A stretch of 64,000 nt of DNA, taken from positions 1 through 64,000 of the forward strand of contig JAFRRJ010000053.1 in NCBI GenBank assembly GCA_017428155.1. The letters run 5' to 3'. Origin of the DNA: Clostridiales bacterium (GTDB lineage Bacteria > Bacillota > Clostridia > Saccharofermentanales > Saccharofermentanaceae). Position numbers and translations under genes: made by a program. Of this stretch, positions 1 to 7,821 are shown piece by piece. Below the pieces are notes generated by a model. It saw only the letters and a program-made list of their open reading frames with translations. It ran no database searches and was not told where the DNA came from. How positions within the stretch are numbered: position 1 is the first letter of the stretch; every line of letters begins with the position of its first letter.

Positions 1-119
1 ACTTTTTGAAATTTTGCTGTTTTTGGACACGTTTTGTAACACTAACGTATCCGATTATAGAACCGGTGAATTCGGTTTGTCTGCCTGGACATTATCTTTG
101 CTTTCATACCTCGAAAAAA

Positions 120-345
120 GTATATATCAAAATTCGAGGGTAAAAAGTCGAGCATTGAGTCGAGCATCGGAAAACTGTTGTGGCTGTCGGCTTTTTCGCG
201 TGCACTCAACATTGCCGGTCGGCAGTGTACAACTCCGCGTCCAACATTTAAGGGTAAAAAACTTGGACTTGGCTTTTGGCAAAATCCAACTCCGCGTCCA
301 ACATTTCGGGGCTGAAAAGTCGGACAATGAGTTGAACATCAAATG
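120..345. repeat. Degenerate tandem repeat, about 57-bp period, in a gene-free stretch
   Basis: The first 500 bases hold no convincing gene. They contain about four diverged units spaced about 57 bp apart. A 19-bp word beginning AACTCCGCGTCC occurs exactly at 231-249 and 288-306, 57 bp apart. A second word, GGGTAAAAAGTCG-like, recurs near 138, 252 and 309. Because 57 is a multiple of three, the repeat leaves frames open on both strands and gives repetitive peptides, but none has a ribosome binding site or recognisable domain. I read it as an intergenic repeat element. Confidence 0.55.
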
Positions 346-379
346 GGAGTGGACGTTCCTCTTGACATGCAGCAAAACA

Positions 380-404
380 GGCGATGTCTTTTTGAGACAA
401 CGCC
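380..404 (-). terminator. Intrinsic terminator after the FAD oxidoreductase
   Basis: A 10-bp stem with one mismatch (GGCGATGTCT against AGACAACGCC on the plus strand) and a 5-base loop lies about 100 bases past the stop of the FAD gene. Read on the minus strand it is followed by a short T-rich run. Confidence 0.5.
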
Positions 405-500
405 TTTATTGTCATACGTTAGTTTATCGTCAGGCTGATACAGGGCAGCATTAAATCCTCTGCAGGGGCTGTAGATGCCTTCCCTGTCTCTATAACGGAA

Positions 501-1874
501 TTATTCTTCAGCGATTTCTCTAGCTACAAATACACCGGATGCAGATGCATGTGACAGTGAATGCGTAACACCGGAACCGTCTCCTATTACGAACAGCCCG
601 GGATAACGTGTCTCAAGTCTGTCGTTGATCGCGACTTCCATGTTATAGAACTTTACTTCAACACCATAGAGCAAAGTGTCATCATTTGCAGTACCTGGAG
701 CGATCTTATCGAGTGCATAGATCATCTCGATGATACCGTCTAATATTCTCTTCGGAAGGACAAGCGAGAGATCACCAGGCGTAGCCTTAAGAGTAGGCCT
801 TACGGACGATTCCTCGATCCTTGACATGTTGGATCTTCTTCCCCTCATAAGGTCACCAAAACGCTGGACGATAACGCCGCCGCCAAGCATATTTGAAAGC
901 CTTGCTATGGATTCGCCGTATCCGTTCGAATCTTTGAAAGGCTCGGAGAAATGCTTGGCAACAAGAAGCGCGAAGTTGGTATTCTCAGACTGGAGTTCAG
1001 GAGCATCGAAGCTGTGTCCGTTAACCGTTACTATTCCGTTCGTGTTCTCGTTAACGACATAGCCGTTAGGATTCATACAGAAAGTTCTTACCTTATCCTC
1101 GAACTTCTCGGTGCGGTATACGATCTTGGATTCATAAAGCTCAGATGTGAGGTCCGAGAAAACAACTGCGGGGAGCTCTACTCTTACACCTATGTCGACT
1201 CTGTTGGAATATGTCTCTATATCAAGTTCGTTGCATACCTTCTCGATCCATTTGCTTCCCGAGCGGCCTACTGAAACGATGCACTTTTTGCATGTAAAGG
1301 ACTTGCCTTCACACTCGACTTCAAAAGTTCCGTCCTCTAATACCTTAAGATCTCCTACAGGTGAATTGAAATAAAAGTCAGCTTTATCCTTAAGCACATT
1401 AAAGATATTGCCCAATACCTGATAGTTCTTATCTGTGCCGAGATGTCTTACGGAAGCGTCCAAAAGATGAAGCTTATTCTCGAGGCAGATCTTCTTAAAA
1501 GAAGAACCGGCTGTCGAATAGAGCTTTGTTCCCTCACCGCCGTTGGCGAGATTGATCCCGTCAACATATTTCATGAGCTCTAAAGCCTTCTCCTTGCCGA
1601 TATGCTCATACAAGGTGCCGCCGAAATCATTGGTGATGTTATACTTGCCGTCAGAGAAAGCTCCTGCGCCGCCGAATCCTCGCATGATAGCACACGAGGG
1701 ACAGTTGATGCAGCTCTTTACCTTATCGCCGTCTATAGGGCATTTGCGCTCTTCCAGAGGCTTTCCGGCCTCGAAAACAGCAACCTTAAGATCAGGTCTC
1801 AGATTAACTAATTCATACGCGGAAAATATACCGCCGGGACCGGCTCCGATAATGATGACATCATAGTTATTCAT
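501..1874 (-). CDS. NAD(P)/FAD-dependent oxidoreductase (COG2509-type)
   Basis: Predicted FAD-binding dehydrogenase of the uncharacterised COG2509-type group. A Rossmann dinucleotide motif (GAGPGG, about residues 10-15) stands at the N-terminus, a cysteine cluster with CxxC spacing follows at about residues 45-65 (CINCPSC), and the C-terminus has the FAD-contacting GDGSG segment. The length of 457 residues fits the family. The start is the ATG at 1874, preceded by GGAAGG eight bases upstream; seven further codons are open upstream but lack a good site. It is cytoplasmic, with no signal or membrane segment. It is monocistronic, with its own promoter and terminator. The substrate is unknown. 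Confidence 0.85.
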   Translation of the reverse strand: MNNYDVIIIGAGPGGIFSAYELVNLRPDLKVAVFEAGKPLEERKCPIDGDKVKSCINCPSCAIMRGFGGAGAFSDGKYNITNDFGGTLYEHIGKEKALELMKYVDGINLANGGEGTKLYSTAGSSFKKICLENKLHLLDASVRHLGTDKNYQVLGNIFNVLKDKADFYFNSPVGDLKVLEDGTFEVECEGKSFTCKKCIVSVGRSGSKWIEKVCNELDIETYSNRVDIGVRVELPAVVFSDLTSELYESKIVYRTEKFEDKVRTFCMNPNGYVVNENTNGIVTVNGHSFDAPELQSENTNFALLVAKHFSEPFKDSNGYGESIARLSNMLGGGVIVQRFGDLMRGRRSNMSRIEESSVRPTLKATPGDLSLVLPKRILDGIIEMIYALDKIAPGTANDDTLLYGVEVKFYNMEVAINDRLETRYPGLFVIGDGSGVTHSLSHASASGVFVAREIAEE

Positions 1875-1908
1875 AAGCATCACCTTCCAGATCAAGGAAT
1901 TCCTTTAA

Positions 1909-1936
1909 ATTATAATATAACGCACCGCGAAAACAA
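1909..1936 (-). promoter_or_regulatory. Sigma-A-like promoter of the FAD oxidoreductase
   Basis: On the minus strand a TTGTTT -35 box (1931-1936) and a consensus TATAAT -10 box (1909-1914) are 16 bases apart, ending about 35 bases before the ATG. Confidence 0.55.
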
Positions 1937-1985
1937 AACCCGAACACAGGGCAAAACCAGCGTAAAAGCATCAGTTACCAAAAGC

Positions 1986-2501
1986 TTACCGTGACTTTAT
2001 CCTTATTGCGTAAGTAAGCGGGATCGCAAGCAAAATGGCGACGCCTGCCTGGATCAGATTAAAAAGGACAGAGCCTGATGCTGCCTCCACTCCATACATC
2101 AAAGCCTCAAATGCAAAATAACCGGAGACCATAATGAGTTCGGCAGCAATTCCCGCAGCAATCCTTATAAGTATTCCTAAAGCTTTTTTACCCGCAGATC
2201 TTGCCATGATCAAAGATGCTGCAAGTCCCATAAGACCTTTAATAACAAATGTCGGAGCTATATATACAGGATAACCGGCAATAAGATCTCCCAGAGCCGA
2301 ACCTATCGCGGCAGGGAAAAAGGCATAGGGACCGAGGAAATAAGATGCTATGAGGATCACACCGTCACCTAAGTTCATAAAGCCCAAGGCAGTAGGTATC
2401 CTAAGCTCGGTTCCGATAAACACCAGAGCAGCCAGGATACCGCATTCGGCAACGATACGCATATGTGATCTCGATCTGTTTTTAAAAGAATTGTCAGCCA
2501 T
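1986..2501 (-). CDS. ECF transporter S component (membrane vitamin-binding subunit)
   Basis: Small integral membrane protein of about 171 residues with five to six hydrophobic segments. The NLGDG motif followed by a small-residue-rich helix (GSALGDLIAGY) is typical of ECF S components of the COG4720/PF07155 kind. S components bind a vitamin or cofactor precursor and dock on a shared EcfAAT energising module, which is not in this window. Substrate cannot be assigned. The ATG at 2501 lies five bases after the stop of the HAD phosphatase, so the two are probably translationally coupled; the longer upstream frame overlaps that gene and is unlikely. The pairing suggests the phosphatase may act on the imported compound, which is inference. 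Confidence 0.75.
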   Translation of the reverse strand: MADNSFKNRSRSHMRIVAECGILAALVFIGTELRIPTALGFMNLGDGVILIASYFLGPYAFFPAAIGSALGDLIAGYPVYIAPTFVIKGLMGLAASLIMARSAGKKALGILIRIAAGIAAELIMVSGYFAFEALMYGVEAASGSVLFNLIQAGVAILLAIPLTYAIRIKSR

Positions 2502-2506
2502 ATCAG

Positions 2507-3163
2507 TTATCTCATGAAGTTCCTTATATCCAACGGTTCTGAGCAGATATTTACCGCACCGCTTTCCAGTAAGAATCCACGTTCTCTGTAACCCCAAGCA
2601 CAGCATATGAGTTCCAGGCCGCTGTTCCTTGCGGTAAGTATATCAGTATCGGAATCGCCGATGTATACTGCTTCGTTTTTCGCGATATTCAAAGCATCAA
2701 GACAGATATCCACAGGTTCGGAGGAAGGCTTTCTCTCAACACCCTCCTTCGATCCGCTGACGTAATCAAAGATACCCGGAAAGAAGTGTTCTATCAGCTT
2801 TTGTGACGGTTCGTCATCCTTGTTTGTAACGCAGGCAATGAGCACGCCGTCAGATTTAAGCCTTGTCAGGAGCTCAACGATACCGTTATACGGCATGGTC
2901 TCTTCAAGATAATGCGAATTATAGTAAGCAATATAGTCTTTAAGAAGACTTTCCTTCAATTCCTCAGTGTAATCACCGGGATCGGAAGCAAGACTTCTTG
3001 TGATCATCTTTACAACACCGTTATTGATAAAAGTCTTTACCTGCTCTTCTGTCTGGGGGCCGAGATTATTCATACGGCGCGCTGCATTGAGACTCTTAGT
3101 AAGCCCCCCTAAAGTATTAAGGAGCGTTCCGTCCAGATCGAAGCATGCAAGTTTAAATCTCAT
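2507..3163 (-). CDS. HAD-family hydrolase, phosphoglycolate-phosphatase-like
   Basis: 218-residue haloacid-dehalogenase superfamily phosphatase with all core motifs. Motif I is DLDGTLLNT near residue 10 (nucleophile and acid aspartates), the motif III lysine lies in the ERKPSSEP segment, and motif IV is GDSDTD. A helical cap domain follows motif I, as in the Gph/PpaX subfamily. The likely reaction is dephosphorylation of a small phospho-compound. It is the first gene of a two-gene unit with the ECF S component. It cannot be told apart from pyrophosphatase or pyridoxal-phosphate phosphatase relatives by sequence alone. Confidence 0.8.
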   Translation of the reverse strand: MRFKLACFDLDGTLLNTLGGLTKSLNAARRMNNLGPQTEEQVKTFINNGVVKMITRSLASDPGDYTEELKESLLKDYIAYYNSHYLEETMPYNGIVELLTRLKSDGVLIACVTNKDDEPSQKLIEHFFPGIFDYVSGSKEGVERKPSSEPVDICLDALNIAKNEAVYIGDSDTDILTARNSGLELICCAWGYRERGFLLESGAVNICSEPLDIRNFMR

Positions 3164-3319
3164 ATATCTGACTCTTTCTTCAGCTGCCCTGAAATCACAT
3201 TATGGGACAACCGCGCACATTTTAGCACGAAACCCTTCTGATTCAATACTATGCTTATGGCAATAAGATGCCTTAAATGCTAACATTTACTCGAAAAGAT
3301 TCAGTATCAGGAGTTAATT

Positions 3320-4348
3320 ATGGCAATCGTAAAGTTCAATACAATGGATCTGGGGATCTACGATACAGACGTGGTAGTCACAGCAATCAACCAGACTTCA
3401 ACATCAAACAACAAACCCATGCTCAAGATCACATTGAGCGACGGCTCCGAGAACATAACAGCGTTGATCTTTGATCTCACGAAGAAAGATCTTTCAGCAA
3501 ACGGTATCGAAGAAGGCTGTACTGCAGCCGTAAGGATCGAAGTTACGGAGTATAAGGGCAACAAGAGCTATAAGATCACCGCTATCACACCTGCAAAGCT
3601 TCCTGACGACGAGCTTATGCAGCTGGTAAAGATGCCGCCGATAGACCCTGACAAGCTTGTCAGAGACATCATCGTAATGATCAAGCAGTCTTCGGGAAGA
3701 GATTATGATACCAGCATCGCCGGAGTGCCGGAAGATGACTACTCCCTTACGGCACTTGCAGTAAGGCTCATAAATGCCAATATCAAGGCGTTTACGAAGT
3801 CTTCCGCTGCCAAAGCCATGCATCACAACATCTATGGCGGACTTGCATACCACACTTACAGGATGATCAAGTCTGCATATCAGATATGCGAGGTCTATTC
3901 CCTGCTTAACCGCGAGCTTCTCGTATGCGGCACTGCTCTGCACGATATAGGTAAACTTTTCGAGATGAAGACATCAGATACAGGAATAGCAACATATACT
4001 GATATGGGCAATCTGTTCGGTCATTCGCTGCTCGGCATCGAGATGATCGACCGCGAAGTCTGGAGACAGAACCAGGCTATCGGAGGAAGATCTTATAACG
4101 CAGAGCAGGTTGCAATGTTAAAGCACATGATCGCTTCACATCACGGCGAACCCGAATGGGGGGCAATAAGGCTGCCTTCTACTCCTGAAGCGCTGATACT
4201 GCACGAACTCGACATGATCGATTCGCGCATGTATATGTACGAAGAGAATTTCAAGGATATGGAGCCCGGCACATCAAGCGACCCGATCTTTGGTATCTCG
4301 GGTGACGGCAAGGCGGTTATCTACAAGAATTCGTTTACGGATCAGTAA
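3320..4348 (+). CDS. yhaM: HD-domain 3'-5' exoribonuclease, YhaM-like
   Basis: 342-residue cytoplasmic protein with the two-domain layout of YhaM: an N-terminal OB-fold of about 95 residues for nucleic-acid binding, then an HD phosphohydrolase domain with H...HD metal ligands (the HDIGK motif near residue 210, further histidines in IASHHGEPE). YhaM proteins trim RNA or DNA 3' ends in Firmicutes. AGGAG lies seven bases before the ATG. The last seven bases overlap the 3' end of the convergent transglutaminase lipoprotein gene. Confidence 0.85.
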   Translation: MAIVKFNTMDLGIYDTDVVVTAINQTSTSNNKPMLKITLSDGSENITALIFDLTKKDLSANGIEEGCTAAVRIEVTEYKGNKSYKITAITPAKLPDDELMQLVKMPPIDPDKLVRDIIVMIKQSSGRDYDTSIAGVPEDDYSLTALAVRLINANIKAFTKSSAAKAMHHNIYGGLAYHTYRMIKSAYQICEVYSLLNRELLVCGTALHDIGKLFEMKTSDTGIATYTDMGNLFGHSLLGIEMIDREVWRQNQAIGGRSYNAEQVAMLKHMIASHHGEPEWGAIRLPSTPEALILHELDMIDSRMYMYEENFKDMEPGTSSDPIFGISGDGKAVIYKNSFTDQ

Positions 4349-5424
4349 TTGATAGAGTGATCTCCATCAGGAGCTGTATAGTACAGGATCTTGTTTTCCT
4401 CGTCCAGAGAGACAAGATTCGAGACCGGCGGGAATAAATATTCTTTGCTGTGTGCAGGGAAATCCAGATCAGATTTGACATCAAAATACTGCGGCAGAAG
4501 CGGAATCTGGAGACTCTCTACAGAGCATCCGGACTCTGACCTGCGCTGGTCATCCATCAGGAAGTAATACAGACTGAGACTGCTCTGCCCTGTCTGCTCT
4601 TTCAATGACCAGGTGGGATCTGCATGATAGCCTCTTCCGTCAAGTATAATGTATGTCCAGGCATGCGCCATATCAGGCTCACAGCATCCTACCTGGAATG
4701 CCTCCACGCCTGCCTGAAGCAGATAATATGAATAGACGCTCGCAAGCTCAATGCACTGTCCCTTGTGGCTCATCATAGTAAGATAGTTTGCTCCGTCAGG
4801 CATAGTCTCATAATTGAGATCATAGTCGTATGAATACTCGGTCTCCATATAGTTATAGAGCTTGATGCACTTCTCGAAGTCATCGTCATCAGGCTCAAGA
4901 TAAGTATTGAGAACGTCTGTGACCATAGCTTCGAATTCAGCCTGTCTTGCGACATAATCTTCAACAGGGATCTGGTAATATATCCTTCCTACGCCATTCT
5001 CATAAGGCGTAGTACCGTCATTACTGATACCTTTTATCTTTACGCATGCCGGAGGAAGGAGTTCGCCTAAAGTGATTGAATCCGTGGCCCATTTATATGC
5101 CTCAGCGCTTGAACACTCGAACGTCGGCTCTCCTGCTCTTACCGCATCACAGAGACTATAGAAAGAATCCCAGTAATCCTGAGGAATCTCAGGTGCAAAC
5201 TTCTCAACATAGATATGCGGATTGAATTCATAGCGCGGAACCTCTGTCTCAGGCTGTCCAACCGACATGGTCTCATCGATTATTATCTTTGAAAGCTCCG
5301 TTGTATCACTTGCACTTGTTTCCGCAGTAATGCTGCTTTCAGATACCTCTGTCTTGGAGCATCCGCCGAAAGACATCATGACTGCTGATATGAGCACTAT
5401 ACATACTGTTTTTTTTATCTTCAT
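4342..5424 (-). CDS. Transglutaminase-like lipoprotein, copy 2
   Basis: Predicted lipid-anchored exported protein of about 360 residues. A short basic N-terminus and hydrophobic stretch lead to the lipobox-like SFGGC, followed by a Ser/Thr-rich linker. The C-terminal half is a transglutaminase-like (cysteine-protease fold) domain with a visible triad: Cys in GQCIEL, His in MAHAW, Asp in HADPTW. The protein is a clear paralogue of its upstream neighbour, to which it aligns through most of its length, so the pair arose by tandem duplication. The ATG at 5424 is chosen because it opens directly onto the signal peptide. Such domains may cleave or crosslink cell-wall or surface peptides; the substrate is unknown. 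Confidence 0.75.
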   Translation of the reverse strand: MKIKKTVCIVLISAVMMSFGGCSKTEVSESSITAETSASDTTELSKIIIDETMSVGQPETEVPRYEFNPHIYVEKFAPEIPQDYWDSFYSLCDAVRAGEPTFECSSAEAYKWATDSITLGELLPPACVKIKGISNDGTTPYENGVGRIYYQIPVEDYVARQAEFEAMVTDVLNTYLEPDDDDFEKCIKLYNYMETEYSYDYDLNYETMPDGANYLTMMSHKGQCIELASVYSYYLLQAGVEAFQVGCCEPDMAHAWTYIILDGRGYHADPTWSLKEQTGQSSLSLYYFLMDDQRRSESGCSVESLQIPLLPQYFDVKSDLDFPAHSKEYLFPPVSNLVSLDEENKILYYTAPDGDHSINY

Positions 5425-5461
5425 TTTTCTTATCTCAATTTCAATTATTATACGCAACTTA

Positions 5462-6532
5462 TTAACTGTAGCTGAACGTCTGCTGTCCTTCAGAACTGTC
5501 GTAGTACATTATCTTGTTTTCTTCATCAAGCCGTTCGTAAAATGACTGTGCCGGGAAAGTTAAGCTCTCATCCGTCGCGGAAAAATCAATATTAGATCTG
5601 CTTTCCCAGTATTCAGGAAGGAGCTGCGCATTAAGATCACTTACAGGACAGCCTGATTCTTCACGCCTTTCATCAGTCATCAGGAAATAATACAGGGCAA
5701 GATCATTTCCCGTGTACTGTTTCAGACCCCATGTGGGATCAGAGTGATATCCTTTTCCGTCAATAATGATATACGTCCATGAATGGGAAATTGAAGGATC
5801 ATAACATCCGACATTGACCGCCTCTACGCCTGCCTGCATCAGCAGATATGAATACACGCCGGCCAGCTGCGCGCAAAGACCGCTTTTGTTCATCAGAGTA
5901 TAGTAGTGTGATCCGTCCTCACTCTCATAGTCGTAATCTTCATAGGTAAAATTTGATTCAATGTAATCGTAGAGCTTCAGGCACTTCTCAAATGCAGTGT
6001 CATCGCACTCTAACTGGCTGTTAATGATATCAGTGACCATCTTCTCGAATTCTGATTCCCTTGCAACAAATTCGTCAACGGGCATCTGGTAATATATCCT
6101 TCCGGTACCGTTCTCAAAAGGAACAGAGCCGTCATTGCTTTCGCCTGTTATCCTTAAGCACGCAGCAGGAAACAGCTCATTTAAAGTAGCCCAGCTGGTT
6201 GCCCAGTTATATGCTTCTTCGCTCGAGCACTCGAAAACACTATCTCCCGCACGAAGCGCATCACAAAGGTTATAAAATGACTCCCAGTAATCCTGCGGGA
6301 TATCTTCTGAAAATGAAGGGACATAAAGATGCGGATCAAATTCAAACAGCTCATTTGTGGTCATAACAGTATCTGTCCCGGAACTTTCAATAACCGTCCG
6401 GGATAATTCAGATGTCCGGTCAGCACTTATGTCTTCAGTGCTTCCGGTCTTAGATATATTGCTGTTTTCACTGCATCCGGTCAGCAGAAATGCCGCTGCA
6501 AGAAGCAGGCTTATCATGCTGTTATCACGCAT
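5462..6532 (-). CDS. Transglutaminase-like lipoprotein, copy 1
   Basis: 356-residue paralogue of the downstream gene, separated from it by only about 37 bases. The signal peptide ends in the lipobox LLTGC, then a Ser/Thr-rich linker and the transglutaminase-like domain, with Cys in SGLCAQ, His in SHSW and Asp in SDPTW. The start at 6532 has AGGAGG eight bases upstream, but that site sits inside a strong hairpin (6539-6570), so translation may be controlled by RNA structure. It follows the LytTR/DUF3021 pair on the same strand and may be read through from it. No catalytic residue is missing. Confidence 0.78.
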   Translation of the reverse strand: MRDNSMISLLLAAAFLLTGCSENSNISKTGSTEDISADRTSELSRTVIESSGTDTVMTTNELFEFDPHLYVPSFSEDIPQDYWESFYNLCDALRAGDSVFECSSEEAYNWATSWATLNELFPAACLRITGESNDGSVPFENGTGRIYYQMPVDEFVARESEFEKMVTDIINSQLECDDTAFEKCLKLYDYIESNFTYEDYDYESEDGSHYYTLMNKSGLCAQLAGVYSYLLMQAGVEAVNVGCYDPSISHSWTYIIIDGKGYHSDPTWGLKQYTGNDLALYYFLMTDERREESGCPVSDLNAQLLPEYWESRSNIDFSATDESLTFPAQSFYERLDEENKIMYYDSSEGQQTFSYS

Positions 6533-6538
6533 AAGGAA

Positions 6539-6570
6539 CCCCTCCTGTTTGATTATATCAAACGGAGGGG
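6539..6570 (-). promoter_or_regulatory. Hairpin that occludes the ribosome binding site of lipoprotein copy 1
   Basis: A 13-bp stem with one bulged base (CCCCTCC-GTTTGA against TCAAAC-A-GGAGGGG on the minus strand) contains the whole AGGAGG site of the following gene; the loop is TATAA. It lies about 50 bases after the DUF3021 stop, so it could also act as a weak terminator, although the downstream run is only TTCCTT. Confidence 0.55.
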
Positions 6571-6619
6571 TCTGTCTTTTGGGCAACACTATGGCAGTAT
6601 CAGTGAGCAGAAAACCCTG

Positions 6620-7057
6620 TCATTTCTTGAGTTCCTGGATCTTCTCATTCATCTTCTTTGCCTGGGTGCGGTAGTAGCTGCTGAACGCGAGCCAGATTAT
6701 GAATGCTACTGCGAGCTGTATTCCTGCGATCAGTATTCCCTGCCCTGCTGTTGCAGATCCTCCGATCCAGCCTACCGCAAATGCAACTGCAATATAAATC
6801 GCTGTTCCTATTCCCATGTGGATGATTATCCTGATCGGCAAAGGCAGGTTTTCCTTGCGGTATACGACCGTCGGGACACCGTAGCCCAGGCCTACAAATG
6901 CACTTCCTAATACCATTTTCGTAAATCTGTAATTTTCGAGATTGAAATGACCTCCGAATCCGATATCAAATACTATTCCCGCAAGGCAGAAGATCGTCAT
7001 TGCCATGCCGATGCTTACTAAAATACTTATAAGCAGATCTTTTACTGTGCTTTTCAT
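6620..7057 (-). CDS. DUF3021 family membrane protein (LytTR partner)
   Basis: 145-residue protein with four predicted membrane helices and a short basic C-terminal tail, matching the DUF3021 pattern. These proteins are nearly always encoded next to a LytTR DNA-binding protein and are thought to control it at the membrane. Here the LytTR gene ends 12 bases upstream. The ATG has GGAGG at good spacing. A second, diverged LytTR/DUF3021 pair is at 27705-28609. Confidence 0.75.
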   Translation of the reverse strand: MKSTVKDLLISILVSIGMAMTIFCLAGIVFDIGFGGHFNLENYRFTKMVLGSAFVGLGYGVPTVVYRKENLPLPIRIIIHMGIGTAIYIAVAFAVGWIGGSATAGQGILIAGIQLAVAFIIWLAFSSYYRTQAKKMNEKIQELKK

Positions 7058-7069
7058 TTTCTTATCCTC

Positions 7070-7507
7070 CTATATTCCCAGATATTTCTTAAATTCCGGC
7101 AAATACTTTCTTGATACGTAATCCTTGCATCCGTTCTTAAGCTTTAGAAGAAGCGTACCGCTGAATCCGGGCTCAATGCTGTCCATATAGGACAGGTTGA
7201 TCAATGTGGTCTTCGATATCTGCATAAACTGTCTGCCTAACTGTCCGCTCAGTTCATAGAGACGTTTTCTTGAACGGAATCTCAGCTTCTGACCGTATAT
7301 GATCGTATCCCCGTCTTCTACCCTGACCATGTAGATCTCTCCGGGCTGAAGCACTACTATGTCCTCTTCGTTCATCAGTGCAGTTACCGGTGTCTCAATG
7401 CTGCTGAATATATCGATCATACGCTGGATCTCATCTGTCACTTTATCGGTATGAATGACCGCAAACGGCTCTTTATATTCAGGTGATATGTCTATATTTA
7501 CTTTCAC
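7070..7507 (-). CDS. LytTR-family DNA-binding regulator, module 1
   Basis: 145-residue regulator. The N-terminal 45 residues are a small helical/strand region without a receiver domain. The C-terminal 95 residues are a LytTR DNA-binding domain (basic FRSRKRLYEL, then FMQISKTTLINL). Stand-alone LytTR proteins paired with DUF3021 membrane proteins typically autoregulate and control neighbouring transporters. Translation starts at a GTG (7507) with GGAGGG eight bases upstream. A short leader reading frame lies 75 bases upstream. Confidence 0.85.
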   Translation of the reverse strand: MKVNIDISPEYKEPFAVIHTDKVTDEIQRMIDIFSSIETPVTALMNEEDIVVLQPGEIYMVRVEDGDTIIYGQKLRFRSRKRLYELSGQLGRQFMQISKTTLINLSYMDSIEPGFSGTLLLKLKNGCKDYVSRKYLPEFKKYLGI

Positions 7508-7582
7508 TTGAATGACCCTCCCCGCAAATATACTTCTATGTTACATCAAGTAGCTTTCAAACGAATCAGTAAATCATTTCCG

Positions 7583-7609
7583 CTAACCGTCCATTACTCT
7601 TGAGATCAT
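7583..7609 (-). CDS. Possible 8-codon leader peptide upstream of the LytTR gene
   Basis: The reading frame MISRVMDG-stop is preceded by an exceptionally strong ribosome binding site (AAAGGAGGAGGTG, five bases before the ATG) in the leader of the LytTR/DUF3021 operon. A site this strong with no long frame behind it suggests a translated leader peptide. In the rest of this 313-base gap (7508-7821) I see only a short inverted repeat (CGCCA-AG-TGGCG, 7678-7689) and the terminator of the GGDEF-EAL gene. Confidence 0.35.
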   Translation of the reverse strand: MISRVMDG

Positions 7610-7722
7610 GCTGACCACCTCCTCCTTTGTTTGTAGCCACATACTAGCAAAGTTATTTTGCCCCGTGTCCGAAAACGCGCCAAGTGGCGAAAATCAGAAG
7701 GTGAAATGCATAAATGCCCCTC

Positions 7723-7757
7723 AAAAAAAAAGAACGCAGTTATTCCGGACTGCGTTC
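7723..7757 (-). terminator. Intrinsic terminator of the GGDEF-EAL gene
   Basis: A perfect 9-bp stem (GAACGCAGT against ACTGCGTTC, 7732-7757) is followed on the minus strand by nine Ts (7723-7731). Confidence 0.9.
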
Positions 7758-7821
7758 ATTCATCTTTAAAAGCATTCTTAAAGATCAGAAAAAAACCTAA
7801 AGGATCAGAGTTGTTTTGTTA

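Noticed and set aside
14..454. 146-codon plus-strand frame in the left gap
   Set aside because: The frame is made of the 57-bp repeat (a multiple of three) and has no ribosome binding site; the opposite strand is equally open.
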